Origin: Saussurea involucrata | Lineage: Eukaryota; Streptophyta; Magnoliopsida; Asterales; Asteraceae | Length of the DNA: 64,000 nt | Assembly (NCBI GenBank): GCA_033807775.1 | Contig: CM066315.1 | Span: 9,862,501-9,926,500 of the forward strand | Direction: 5' to 3' | In this document: piece by piece, positions 10,124-22,111 of the stretch | Layout of the letters: each line of letters begins with the position of its first letter | How positions within the stretch are numbered: position 1 is the first letter of the stretch | Program-made: the position numbers and the translations under genes | The notes under the pieces: generated by a model | Database searches by the model: none | Told to the model about the DNA's origin: nothing | What the model saw: only the letters and a program-made list of their open reading frames with translations

Positions 10124-13100
10124 TTTTTTTTGATCGGCAATAAAGGAATTTATTAAAAAAAACAAACCAAGGCAATTTACAACACCAAAGGTGGCAGAAG
10201 CCACACCCTTCTAAACCACAGCAGCAGGAACAAAATCAAAACAGAAGGAACCCACTACCAAAAAAGAAAGAAGCGACCACAGTGGGAGTTTTCCATGTTT
10301 GCGAGCAACAAACACCCAAAGAACTCCATTTATTATCTGCCAAGCCAATACTCCTATTTCGCACCCGGATCTACGAGCCATTCCGCCCACCCTCTTACCA
10401 TCTTTTCTGACCTCTTCACAATCCATTCAAAAATTATGCGCTGGACATCGTAGAATAAATCTGTCACTTTCCCCTGATCTGCTTTAAAACCCACCTTGTT
10501 TCTATGTCCCCATATAAAATACATAAACGCCCATTTTACGCCCGTCCATATCGAACTTTCTCTCGAGTCTTCTTCATTTGGGGTATTTTCTTGGAGCACG
10601 TCTTGAATTGTTTCGACACCCTCCAAGTTTTTCTTCCACCATCTACCAATGGTGTTCCATAATCTCTTAATCTCCGGACACGATACGAGAGCGTGTTCCA
10701 CCGATTCGACCGCATCTCCACATCTCGAACATAATAGCGAATCCAAGTCAAGCCCCATTTGATCCAACGTCGCTCTACATGGTATTCTCCCCAACCTAAC
10801 TCTCCATATAAAGATACATACCTTTTTAGGGACAATTGTAGACCATTTCGTTGCCATCGTTTGCCCGCTCTCGATGCTCTCAAGCTCTTCCAAGATTTCT
10901 CTTAGCCTCTTCACGTTGAATTCCTTTGAACCATCAAGATTCCATTCCACGCTATCCCTCCGCTCCCTTATCGGTAGTACACCCGCGAGCCTATTTGTGA
11001 GTTCGTCGAGCTCCCCAATTTCTCTCCCTCTTGGTTGTCGTCTCCACCTCAATTTCCAATGCCACTCGCCATCAACCCATTCTCCTCTATCTCTAACGCT
11101 AGCTTCCTTTTCCTCTTCCAAACGAAAAAGTCTTGGAAATTTTGTTTGCAAGCTCTCGGTCCCGGTCCATCTATCCTTCCACATTTTGGTGTCACACCCA
11201 TCTCCAATCTTTTTGCCAAAAGACCCCGTGAACGCCACCCCTTTGCTGTCAAAATCCGCACCGAGATGGATTATATTAGACCACGCCGAACCTGCACCAT
11301 CAAAGCCGAGAGTGTTACCCCATAGACCCCCCATCCCCATATAAGCTTTTTATCACCCGGACCCAAAATGAGTCCTTTTCAACAAGAAACCGCCACCACC
11401 ATTTTCCCAACAGCCCTTTATTATATGAACAAAGCCCCCCGATTTTTAAACCCCCTTTCTCAAAACATTTTATCGTTTTTGCCCATTTTACCCAAGACAC
11501 ATACTTTTTCTCACTTTCACACCCCTTCCCCCCACCCCAAAAGAATCTCGCTCTTAATCTCTCACACTCTTTTATCACTCCACTCGGGGCCCGAAACAAC
11601 GAGAAAAAGTACAACGGCAAGCCACCCAAGACCGCTTTGACCAAAATAAGTCTACCTCCAAAAGACACAAGTCTCGATTTCCAAGTTGCAAGCCTTTTAT
11701 TTATTTTTTCTACCATCGGCCTCTAATGTTCCAACCTCTTCATTGACATCCTGACCGGAAGACCAAGGTACACAAAAGGTAGAGAACCGCACCCACAACC
11801 TACACTTCTCGTCCACCATGTTACCTCCTCCTCCGGGACTCCTACACCATATACTTTGCTTTTTGCCAAATTCACCTTTAACCCGGACATTTTTTGGAAG
11901 AACGGTAGAATCTTTAAAAGATTTCTTAAATTTGACTTACTCCATTTTTCGAAAAAAATCACGTCGTCCGCATATTGCAAATGCGAAACCGAGATCTTTC
12001 CTTTCCCCACTTTAATACCTTCAAAAAGCTTTTTTTTCGCCTCAATTGTCAAGATGTTTAGAACTTCGGCCACTAAAAGGAATAGAAAAGGGGCGAGCGG
12101 ATCCCCTTGTCTAAGTCCTCTTTCCATTGGAAGTTCGTTTGTTGGCGACCCATTTATTAGAACCGACATCATCGCCGATTTAAGGCACGATTCTATCCAC
12201 TTCACCCACTTGTTTCCGAATCCCATCTCCCTCATGCAATCAAATAAGAACGACCATTCAATGCTATCGTATGCCTTTTCAAAGTCCACCTTGAATATCA
12301 ATCCCTTCATTTTCTTCTTTCTAATGTAGTCTACCACTTCGTTTGCTACCAAAACTCCATCCAAAATGTAACGACCTTTGTTGAAACCACTTTGCGTACT
12401 ACTAATAAGCTTGCCCATCACCTTTTTAAGCCTTTCCGCCAAGATTTTAGCAATCGTTTTGTAGTAGATCCCAATGAGGCTAATAAGACGGAATTCCCCA
12501 AGATTCAAGGGGGAATCAACTTTCGGGATTAAGGTAATAAAAGAGGCATTGCAACCCCTACTAATTTCACCACACTCCCAAAACCACTCGATCGTCCAGA
12601 CAAGGTCTACTTTGATAATTCCCCAAAACTTCTTAAGAAAGCCAAAAGTAAAACCGTCCGGGCCCGGGGACTTATTGCTACCACAACACTTCACGGCATT
12701 CCAAATTTCTTCTTCACTAAACGGCCTTTCCAATTCTACCGCCTCTCCCAAATTAATTTTAGGAAAATTTTCAGCACATAAGGTCGGGCCGCTATTGAAA
12801 TTAGAAGAGAACTTACCTTTAAAGAATTCGAAGATGTGTCTTTTTATTTTGTCCGGATCTTCCGTCCATCCCGAATTTGTTTGCATACCTCTTACCGCAT
12901 TTTTCCTTTCCCTATGCTTGATTACCGCATGGAAAAGTTTTGAATTTTCATCACCATTCACAATCCAACTCACTTTAACCTTTTGTTTGTCCATCTCTAT
13001 TTTCTTTTTTTCAAGGTCCAACCACTTTTTTCTTGCCACCACCCACCTTTCTCTAACCGATTCAATCCAACCGTTTTCCTCCACTTCCAATTCCCTTTTA

Positions 13101-13247
13101 TTCACTTCCGTTTTTGCAACCTCCATATCCGATTCTAAATTCTCGAACTTCAACTTTGCCCACTCCTTGATATCTTTTTTGGCGTTTTTCAATTTATCAC
13201 TGAATCGTTCGTCCGGTCTTTTTGAGAGAACAACTTTATTCCTATAA
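10124..13247 (-). mobile_element. 5'-truncated L1-type LINE retrotransposon
   Basis: On the minus strand the element reads reverse transcriptase, then the C-terminal zf-RVT region, and ends in TGCCGATCA plus a short poly(A) (poly(T) at 10124-10131 on +). The 8-bp sequence ATTACATA flanks both ends (10116-10123 and 13248-13255), a typical LINE target duplication. ORF1 and the endonuclease are absent, so the copy is 5'-truncated at about 3.1 kb. It landed in a MITE that resumes at 13256. Confidence 0.9.
10354..13247 (-). pseudogene. LINE reverse transcriptase / zf-RVT polyprotein, frameshifted
   Basis: Three frames make up the remnant. 13247-11723 holds the reverse transcriptase palm, with SPGPDGF, the FEKAYDS motif, GLRQGDP and the catalytic YADD box, ending in the LGLPV region. 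11716-11315 carries the 'GGRLILVKAVLGGLPLY' thumb region. 11340-10354 carries the zf-RVT domain (FIWRV, CSRCG, then a C-x-H-type cluster) and the terminal EWLVDP motif. The breaks near 11720 and 11330 are frameshifts. Otherwise the sequence is well preserved, so the copy is fairly recent. The 5' end lacks the start of the protein because of truncation. Confidence 0.85.
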
Positions 13248-13255
13248 TTACATAA

Positions 13256-13317
13256 ATTGATAAGCACTTTTAAAAATAAGCATAAGTTGTTTTAAATAAG
13301 CAATCTCAAACACCCCT
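13256..13317 (-). repeat. Right half of a hAT-like MITE split by the LINE
   Basis: This stretch ends 'aagcaatctcaaacacccc', the reverse complement of the GGGGTGTTTGAGATTGCTT terminus seen at 18803 and 43979. The matching interior lies at 10019-10115. The LTR element (at 10018) and the LINE both inserted in this one MITE. Its left terminus is not visible. Confidence 0.65.
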
Positions 13318-13533
13318 AACTCAAATCAAATCAAATCAACATAACATATCTAATAGATTATATAGGATGTAGAGTGGGAGGTAAAAATATATTAATTATA
13401 TACTTTTTAATATTATGTTTTGTTTCTATTGTAGATTATTTAGAGATAATATTATTATTATTATGTGAGATTGAGATCTGAAGAGTAAAAAAAGAGAATT
13501 TGAAGAAAGCTGACGTTGTAGTTATCGACCTGA

Positions 13534-13586
13534 CATACATACATACATACATACATACATACATACATACATACATACATACATAC
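13534..13586 (+). repeat. (CATA)n microsatellite upstream of the lyase gene
   Basis: About 13 uninterrupted CATA units lie 180-230 bp upstream of the lyase start codon, probably in its 5' leader or core promoter. Such tracts are length-variable. Confidence 0.9.
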
Positions 13587-13762
13587 GCAAGCCGTCATCA
13601 AGTCTCTGTTGCTTGCACATCTCTGTATCCTTCATTAAAACCAACGCCCTTAAGCAACATAGCCTCCTCCTACATCATATTCTATATCATCCATCAACTT
13701 TAACTAAACAAAACCACAAACACTACACCACTAGTTTCTATCTATTCTCACAAAATCAAAGC

Positions 13763-16700
13763 ATGGAGTCTTCGATTCTTCCTGCAATACTTCGATTACG
13801 AGCCTCTGCAAATTCCCTTTTGTCACAATTCGAACCTCTCGCCATCCTGTTTGCCCCTCTCCTATCTTTCCTCCTCGCACGCCTTCTTCAAACCTATATT
13901 CAAGCAGTTCAAGACAAGGGGTTTAAAGCCACGTTTATTGCTTTCTTCATGACAGCCCTCAAGTAAATCTTTTTTTTTATTCCAGTTTTAATATAATCCA
14001 TGTTTTTTATTTGTTTCAAGTTTCTTTTTTATTTGTGTGATCTTGAACATATTTAATGAGTTTTATTACATATAAAAAAAACAGGTTGGTGCCTGGTGTC
14101 AAGAAATATATTGATGCTGAGAAACAGAAGGTATAAAAGTTTGCTATAATTAAGGTTACTTTCAATTTGGCATTTGGGGGAGTTGAGCAGTAGATTTAGT
14201 AAAGTCATTCTGTTTTAGTGATTTCTCATTCATACTTTAGTATAGTTGATTCATATGCACATCTAAAAGTATAATCTTCTAGACAACCCTTAAGGGTTGT
14301 TTGTTTACCTCTTAATAGTTCCATTAAGAGGCAACCTCTGAATCGTTAAGAGGTGAATAGTGTTTGGCAAAAAAAAGTCTCCTTCTTAATGGTTCTAAAA
14401 CCCTCTGAATGATTTTGTATCTTGGGCTTTCCTTAACCATTAAGCGCCCTAATTTTATTCTAAACAATTACCAAACAACCATATTTCATTTTAAACTATA
14501 TCATAAGAGCCTCTTAATCATTCTGACCACTTAATCATTTTACACCGAACCATTCAGCAACAACCAAACAGCCCCTTATATTAGAAAATGAACCTGTTTT
14601 TTTTACTACACAGGTTGTTGATCAATTACAATCTTCCGGTAAATCTAAAAGGGATGGTTGGAGAACTGACCTGCCAAAAACAGGATTAGGAATTGGGGTT
14701 TTACAGCAAATGAAAGACGAGAAACAAAAGGATGCAGCTTGGCAAGGCAAATGTTCTGGTACAGTGTATGTTAAGTTCTACAAATTTATTTATGTGTTTC
14801 TTTGCTAAAGTCTATCTATCTCTTATATAATAATCCACATTAGTTGGCTATTCTATGGTAACAAGTTTATTACATTTAATGCAGATATATTGGAGGAAAT
14901 GAATCTGAAGGTCACTTTTCATTGATAAATGAGGCATGTTCAATGTTAGTAAAAGTTACATTTTCAATTTTCACCTTCTATTCTATGTTGTAGACCATAT
15001 GATACCTTACTTATGTAAAAGTTACATTTTAGGTTTGCACATACAAACCCACTACATCTAGATGTATTCCAGAGTGTTGTGCGATTTGAGGTAGAAGTTG
15101 TTTCCATGACGGCTGCTCTCTTTGGAAGTAAAGAGAAGGCATCTGGAGGACAAATATGCGGCAACATGACTTCAGGAGGAACAGAGAGTATATTATTAGC
15201 TGTGAAATCATCACGTGATTACATGAAAGCAAAGAAGAACATTACATGTCCGGAGATGTGGGTTTGATCTTTTTGTCCTATTTTTTTAAATCTTTAGAAG
15301 GTGGATTGGATCGATAACTCTAAGCGTTATTTTCCTTTGGGAGTGTAGGATAATCCCTGAATCTGCACACTCGGCTTATGATAAGGCTGCTCAATATTTT
15401 AAAATCAAGTTGTGGCGTGTTCCTGTGAATAAGGAATTTCAAGCAGATGTAAAAGCTATCAAGAAATATATCAATAGAAACACCATAATGGTATGTAGTT
15501 ACCCATCTGGCCTATGACTGGTTCTCATTTTTGGTTCTCTCATAATGTTTTTAATTGATCAAACTTGAATTGCAAATCAGATTGTTGGATCGGCACCTGG
15601 TTTTCCACATGGAATCATTGATCCAATTGAGGTAATGAGCCTAGGTTTTCAAGTCTTTTAACTTTTCGAAAAGACAATTAATATGGTCCAAAAAGTTAAT
15701 TGGCTTTCTCTCTGCAGGAGTTGGGTGAATTGGCATTCAGTTATGGGATTTGTCTGCATGTAGACCTTTGTCTTGGTGGTTTTGTGCTGCCTTTTGCACG
15801 TAAACTCGGGTAAATTGGCTTTGCTTTCTTTTCACTACTACTGTTGCTTGCATGCTCGAAGTTGTATTTGTATGCAACTATGACCCATTCCAAATCCAAT
15901 AGATTGTATTGTGGTAATTATTATTTCAGGTACCCTGTTCCACCATTTGATTTTTCTGTCCAAGGAGTTACCTCTATATCAGCGGATGTGCATAAGTATG
16001 GGTTGGCACCCAAAGGGACTAGTGTAGTTTTATACAGAAACCATGAGATTCGGAAGGTAATGAGTCTACTGTTTGTGGTATCGGTGTTTATTAGTAAATA
16101 AACATGTCATTTACCCTCTCTCTCTATATGTATACATATATATATATAGGGTTAGGTTTAGGGGAAAACCTCAAAAACACGGAAAACTGAAGAACACCTT
16201 GGTAGCCTTTCATCTGGACGGTATGCACTTGTGTATACAAGTAATTTGTAACATGCACACGTGCATAAAAACCAAAAAACAACTTAATTTATTTGTATGC
16301 ACAAGTGCATACCGTCCAGATGAAGGGCTACCAGGGTGTTCCTTAGTTTTCCATATTTTTGAGGTTTTCTCCTGAACCTCCCTCTATATATATATGTATA
16401 TATATGGAGCTTATATTATGCCACCACACAAGTAGATGGTCAAAAGGAATCAAAAAATATACAAAGTCTCATCGAAATGAACAACTATGCAAGTATATGT
16501 TGGTGCTTGAATATGAATATGTATGCTTATTATCTTTCCTTTCTTTTCTGACTGACATATTTGGTGGTGGCTGGCCGTCTGAAAATTGGCAACTTTTGTA
16601 TCTTTCTGGCTTAAACAGCATCAATTTGTTGCTGGTAAGTTTCTTTCTTCAGAAGCATGTCATCCTTTGAAAACGAGTGCATCACATGGTACAACAAAGT

Positions 16701-18014
16701 AATCAGATATCGACACAAATTTTAGTTGGTTGTACCATGTGAGCATAATGTGCAAATACTTGAGGTCTTAGGAGTACTTTTTCTGTCAATTTTACAGTTA
16801 CAGAGTGGTCTGGTGGTTTGTACGTGTCTCCGACAATTGCTGGTAGCCGGCCTGGAAGTTTGATTGCAGGGGCTTGGGCAGCCATGCTTTCTTTAGGGCA
16901 AGAAGGTAGCATTATTGAACTTTGAGCTTATAATTTCTTGTCAATATTTGCCACATTTTTTTAATAGCAAAACCTTCATTGTTCTTTTTTAAAGGTTACC
17001 TTGAGCATACAAGAGAGATAATGGAAGCATCAAAGTGCTTACAACAAGGGTATTTTGTTAATTCCTAATTTGGTCTATGTTAAGCAAAATCACCAGTATT
17101 TTCGTTTATAAAGGTGGCATTTGTTTTTTAAGAGGCCTGAAGTCTTATTGCACTTCTGATTAATAAGAGGCGGTGCTTTAAGAGGTTATAAGACATTAGG
17201 TTACCTCTTCTAATTTCAGACGTATTACAGACTTAAAAGCCTCTGAAATCTGAAAAAAACAAATGGTCTGAACGTAAAAACGTCTGAGCTATTCAGACTT
17301 TAGAGGTATTAAGAGGTTTAAAAAAAAGAAACATCCCCTAAACCTTAAATCTTTTATTCCTTCCATCACATGAAAACTGCAACGTGTTTTTTTTTGGCAA
17401 ACTTTTAACGTAGAATTACCTATTTACACCTTTTTGTATATAAGATATTTGGAATGAGATCTGCAACACCTCTAGACTTGAATGTTTTGCAGAGTAAAAG
17501 AGATCCCTGAGTTGTTTATCATCGGAAGGCCAGATATGACGATTGTGGCTTTTGGCTCTAAAGTGATCGACATATTTGAAGTGAACGACATATTGACCTC
17601 TAAAGGCTGGCATTTAAATCCCTTGCAGAGACCCAACAGGTAAGCTATTTACTCAATTCTCTTGTGTGTGCTTATTTTGTTTCCTGAAATGATAAATTTG
17701 GAAATGACATATTTGAAACCATTTTGCAGCATTCACATATGTGTGACCCTTCAACATGTACCTATTGTCGACAACTTCCTGAAAGACCTAAAGGATTCTG
17801 TGGAAACTGTAAGTGATTCCCATTGAGATTAGAAAATTCACCATTTGCTCTTGATCTTAGCAGTTAATTGTTGTTGGTTTTGGTTGTTTAGGTGAAAAAA
17901 AACCCTGGGCCAGTAAGCGGAGGACTTGCACCGATATATGGTGCAGCTGGGAAGATCCCAGATAGAGGAATGGTGAACGAGTTACTGGTAGACTACATGG
18001 ACAATGCTTGCTGA
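13763..18014 (+). CDS. DPL1: Sphingosine-1-phosphate lyase (DPL1 type), 15 exons, 540 aa
   Basis: A PLP-dependent lyase that cleaves phosphorylated long-chain bases into a fatty aldehyde and phosphoethanolamine, the exit step of sphingolipid catabolism; the family is ER-anchored. Exons: 13763-13962, 14085-14130, 14614-14765, 14885-14944, 15033-15257, 15349-15490, 15581-15631, 15718-15809, 15930-16056, 16619-16634, 16798-16905, 16995-17049, 17493-17639, 17730-17808, 17892-18014. All introns are GT-AG and phases join without a stop. One hydrophobic anchor lies near residues 20-42. The group II decarboxylase fold follows, with GGxESEGHFSL-like and NMTSGGTES motifs and the cofactor lysine in DVHKYG (Lys345). 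Length matches Arabidopsis DPL1 (about 544 aa). Introns 2, 9 and 12 carry MITEs and exon 10 is only 16 bp. No damage is seen. Confidence 0.95.
14294..14576 (+). repeat. MITE in lyase intron 2 (GGGGCTGTTTGG family)
   Basis: The left end reads 'agggttgtttgttta' and the right end is the complement of 'aggggctgtttggtt'. Interior words 'cctcttaat', 'attaagagg' and 'cattcagc' recur in both orientations. The same family occurs at 18873-19131. The size of about 280 bp and the absence of coding capacity fit a MITE. Confidence 0.7.
16148..16384 (+). repeat. Hairpin MITE in lyase intron 9
   Basis: Terminal inverted repeats of about 24 bp (AGGTTTAGGGGAAAACCTC and its near complement) enclose a second inverted pair around 'catctggacggtatgcac'. 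The 237-bp unit is flanked by (TA)n on both sides, which suggests insertion at a TA target. Its transcript would fold into a long stem. It lies 235 bp upstream of the 16-bp exon 10. Confidence 0.8.
17112..17345 (+). repeat. MITE-like insertion in lyase intron 12
   Basis: Inverted words 'taagaggcctgaag', 'cttttaagtctg' and 'attaagaggtttaa', with ends 'ggcatttgtttttt' and 'gaaacatcccct', make an imperfect inverted repeat of about 230 bp. It resembles the 'aagaggc' elements at 14294 and 18873 but is more degenerate. Confidence 0.5.
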
Positions 18015-18802
18015 TGATGCGAGTATATTCGTTGTGTGCCATCATTCTTTGTCAAAGGAAATTGTGTTATATACCAAAAATGGATATGTAAAAATGTTTG
18101 AAAAACTTCATCTTTATTTGATTGTGCATGTTTTGCCTATGAGAAGATGAAGAATACCAAAGTCAATTTTAATTGGTTTATTAAGTATTGTGTAAACATT
18201 GTGATATGATATAATTATTATACTTAAATCTTTTGATTACAAATGCAAAGTTAGATAAAATATACATATTACCGTGCTGAAGATACGACATATTATTTTT
18301 GTTTTCTGATAGAAATTAGTGAGGCACTAAGTTGGGTTGTAGCTTTACATTCGTTGATTAAAGACTCTAAACAACGTAAAATTGGGTCTCAAAAGTTTGG
18401 GGGCCCTGTTCAAAATCACACATTTAACATGCTAAAGAACGACCCTGCCTTTGGTGCCTTTCCATGATTTAAGTGAGAGAGAGCCCTGTTTTAACTTTTT
18501 AATTATTTCTTTCTTTCTTATATGAATGAATGATACTTTGTTGTTTCGGTTTGCTAACTGAATATATCTCCTATATATAATTGTTAACTGAATATATCTC
18601 CTATATATAATTGGCTAATAAGATCTACTTTGTTTTTCCAAGAACGAGACATGGTTCGTTAGGTCCGTAAAAAAGTGTCTTTAGTAAAATAACACTTTAT
18701 GAAACTCACTTTTACAAACTAAGGGTTTTTACAAAAATTGGGTTTTGCTTATGAACTTACGTGGATTAGCCAAAATGTAATAATTTGATAAGTTGTTTTT
18801 AG
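18015..18802. other. 3' flank of the lyase gene, no further gene seen
   Basis: This holds the 3' UTR and a non-coding spacer. A 33-bp direct repeat ('aactgaatatatctcctatatataattg') lies near 18558-18613. I see no ORF with recognisable homology and no strong polyadenylation hexamer. Confidence 0.6.
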
Positions 18803-19220
18803 GGGTGTTTGAGATTGCTTATACATGTAACATGACTAAAAAATTGATAAGTTATTTCAAAATAAGTTAATAAGGGGCTGTTTGGTAGTTGCTGAATGGT
18901 TTGGTGCAGAATGAATAAGTGGTCGAATGATTAAGAGGCCCTTATGATATAGTACAAAATGAAATCTGGTTGTTTGATAATTAATGAAATTAGGGCTTTG
19001 AATGGATAAGGGAGGCCTAAAATACAAAATCATTCAGAGGTTTTTAGAGTCATTAAGAGGCACTCTTTTTTTGTCAAACAAGATACATCTCTTAGCAATT
19101 CAAAGGTTGCCTCTTAACAGAAAGAGCTCCTAAGTTATAAATGAGTAACTTGTCAAAAGTTTTCTTATCACTAGTACCATACCGGAATAAGTGAATCTTA
19201 AATAAGCAATTCTAACACCC
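18803..19220 (+). repeat. hAT-like MITE with a second MITE nested inside
   Basis: The ends GGGTGTTTGAGATTGCTTAT and its near complement at 19201-19220 are flanked by TTTTAG on both sides (18797-18802 and 19221-19226). A 259-bp unit of another family (18873-19131, beginning AGGGGCTGTTTGGTAGTTG) interrupts it. The outer family recurs at 13256 and 43979. Confidence 0.75.
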
Positions 19221-19349
19221 TTTTAGATGCAATTTGAAGGTTATTATATTAAAAAAATTTAAAAATATTTATTTAAAATCATTTGCCCGATATAAACAAT
19301 TGCAAAAAAGTGATAGTGATGATTTGGAAAACAGACTTTGGATAAAAGC

Positions 19350-21160
19350 CCAAATAATTTAGGTAAATTAATTAAAATACCCAAAGTTTGACTTTGACTT
19401 GTAAAAATATCCAAAATTTTGTTGGTTTTGCAAAAATACTCATTTTTTCTGCGATGGGTCCTGCGATTTGGAGACCCTAGTCCCGCGTTTTGGAGGGGTA
19501 GTCCGCGATGCACACTTAATTTGATATAAATTGATTTGAAAAAAATTACATTTTATACCCCTATAATTATTTACTTAGTTTACTTTATACCTTTAGTTTT
19601 CTAATTTTAATTTTACATCTTCATCATATTAACACATATAATCGTATATTAACTAAAATATGTTAAAAAAATACGTTTTTATTTTAACAAATTACACCAT
19701 TGTAATTGTCTATTCGATACATTCGAAATGAGCCTAATATTGAATATTTTATTATATATCATATATACTACATAAAAATATTTTTAATATTTACAATTCA
19801 TACCCTTATAGTTAATTATTTAATTTATGGTACATCTCTTATTTTTTTCAATTTTGTTTTACACTCTTATCACATTAACATGATAATACTATATTAACTA
19901 AATGAAAAACAAAAAACTAATAGGTATAAAGTAAACTAACTAAATAAGTATAATATAATTAAATCAAAAAATATTCAATATTGGGCTCATTTCGAAGGTA
20001 TCGACGAGACGATTATAATGGTGTAACTTGTTAAAATTAAAACGTATTTTTAATGTATTTTAGTTAATATACAATTATATGTGTTAATATGATGAAGATG
20101 TAAAATTAAAATTAGAAAAGTAAAAGGTATAAAGTAAACTAAGTAAATAATTATAGGGGTATGAAATATAACTTTCAAATCAAAAAATAAAAAATCGAGG
20201 ATTTGAAAGTTACATTTCACACTCTTATACTTATTTAGTTAATTTTACTTTATACCTTTTAGTTTTCTATTTTTCATTTTACACTTTTATTATATTAACA
20301 CATATAATCGTATATTAACTAAAATACGTTAAAATGCTTTTTAATTTTAAAAAGTTACACCATTATAATCGTCTCGTCGATACCTTCGAAATAAGCCCAA
20401 TATAGAATATTTTTTGATTTAATTGATTAAATCGTTAAATTATTTGGATTATACGTCTCGCTGCATTGCAGCGGGTAAATAACTAGTATATATATATATA
20501 TTTATTTATCGAACTCCTTAACATATTTTAACGTAATTATGTATGTTAATGTGATATGTTAAAACGTAATTTTTAAACATATTTTAGTTAATATATGATT
20601 ATTATGTTAATACGATAAGAGTGTAAAACGAAAATTGAAAAAGTAAGAAATATACCATAAATTAAATAATTAACTATAAGAGTATGAATTGTAAATATTA
20701 AAGATATTTTTATATAGTATATATGATATATAATAAAATAATTAAATCAAAAAATATTCAATATTGGGCTCATTTCGAAGGTATCGAAGAGACGATTACA
20801 ATGGTGTAACTTGTTAAAATTAAAACGTATTTTTTAACGTATTTTAGTTAATATACGATTATATGTATTAATATGATGAAGATGTAAAATTAAAATTAGA
20901 AAAATAAAAGGTATAAAGTAAACTAAGTAAATAATTATAGGAGTATAAAATGTAAATTTCAAATCAATTTATATCAAATTGAGTGTGCATCGCGGACAAC
21001 CCCTCCAAATCGCATGACTAGGGTCTCCAAATCGCAGAAAAATGTTGGGTCCGTCATCGCAAAAAAATAGGTATTTTTACAAAACCAACGAGATTTTTGG
21101 TATTTTTACATGTCAAATTCAAACTTTTAGGTATTTTAATCAATTTCCCAATAATTTAGT
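19350..21160. repeat. 1.8-kb nested fold-back palindrome
   Basis: The outer arms, about 19350-19900 and 20560-21160, are inverted copies. Both contain the distinctive 'tctgcgat...tttggagaccctagtc...tccgcgatgcacac' block (19448-19515, inverted at 20983-21050). The inner arms, about 19925-20200 and 20210-20420, are inverted copies around 'cgaaggtatcgacgagacgattata'. The centre is near 20205. The element is very A+T-rich with no coding frame. It looks like a fold-back or multiply rearranged MITE. Whether it is one transposon or several nested ones is unresolved. Confidence 0.75.
20456..20486 (+). mobile_element. Possible Helitron 3' terminus inside the palindrome
   Basis: The hairpin GCTGCATTGCAGC is followed 10 bp later by CTAG, and then T at 20487. 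This matches the Helitron 3' signature of a short stem-loop upstream of CTRR with insertion between A and T. No matching 5' TC end was assigned, so the element's extent is unknown. Confidence 0.5.
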
Positions 21161-21618
21161 AGTTGAGCGGCAACCCGTAGGTTTTGGTCCAACTATTCAA
21201 AAACTTTGTTATATCCATCTCTTTTCATCCGGCTCTGAAGCCATCTTCAATCCTCAACTGCCTGAGAGTTGAACACAAAACCACAGATTTTCTTTTCCAA
21301 ATCCACCCGTACCTGTCGAATCTTCCTTTCAGTAATGCCATAGTTCGACGAATTAGCGGTATCGAGTCTCTCTCTCTCTCTCTCTCTAATTTGCTCTACT
21401 CAGATCGCTTGATTGTGAACTTTGTTACGCTTTTAACCGAGTGTTAATTTTGTACGCTCTTATCTGGTTTCAAAATTTCTCAAGTCAAGATGATTTCCAT
21501 ACTAAATACTTCATACATGATACATCTACATAAGGCCATGTCTTCAGGTATTTAGGCACCATATTTAATTACGATTGCATATTCATACATGTTTTTTTTA
21601 TTGTAGCTGTATATCTTA
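21161..21618. other. Unassigned unique-looking stretch with a CT microsatellite
   Basis: Not obviously repetitive in this window. A (TC)n tract lies at 21366-21387. The sequence resembles a plant 5' UTR by composition, but no downstream exon with recognisable homology was found. The open frames at 21042-21272 and 21184-21447 match nothing I recognise. Confidence 0.4.
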
Positions 21619-21866
21619 GGGGCCGAGGTAAAATTCAACACTATCACTTAGTCACCGGTAAAAAAAATTAGTCCACCAAAACGGTCTGGTATGCAAAAAT
21701 TGTTCCGGTATGTGCTAAACGTGGTAAGAGTCTTTGCCTGTCACTTACCGGAAAAGACTCATCTTAGCTCTTACCGGGTAAGATTCTTGGTCTTTGCCAT
21801 ATTCATCCGGTAAGGTAATGTGACTTGGTAAGTGTTTACCCTAGTAAGCGTTTGGTAAACGGCTCC
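21619..21866 (+). repeat. MITE of the GGGGCCGTTTAC family (degenerate copy)
   Basis: It shares 'cttaccgggtaagattcttggtctttgcc', 'tggtaagtgtttacc' and the end 'ggtaaacggctcc' with elements at 45020-45290 and 57548-57855. The left end has decayed to 'ggggccgaggta'. Confidence 0.7.
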
Positions 21867-22111
21867 TTAATCCCATTCTTATTAGTATTTGAACTTAGTT
21901 GAATTCATATCAGTCATTCCATTCTACAGTTGGGCACTACATTAATTTGTGGGAAGCGATTACAGATTATTCAAGTTATCTGTATGCATATTTACGTAGA
22001 TACATATATTCTTTTGTAGAGTGTAGACCGCAAGTATTCACCTTAATTTCTTTCCTCAACCTAGAAATAAATAATCATCTACAAGTTTCATAATGTATCA
22101 ACAGCCGGTAA

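Noticed and set aside
10874..11344. Ser/Pro-rich plus-strand frames opposite the LINE reverse transcriptase, including 12474-13247
   Set aside because: These are antisense shadows of the minus-strand LINE frame, which carries all the recognisable RT motifs.
21184..21447. Possible 5' end of an extra gene with a CT-rich leader
   Set aside because: No downstream exon, splice-supported frame or homology could be found. Kept only as an unassigned stretch.
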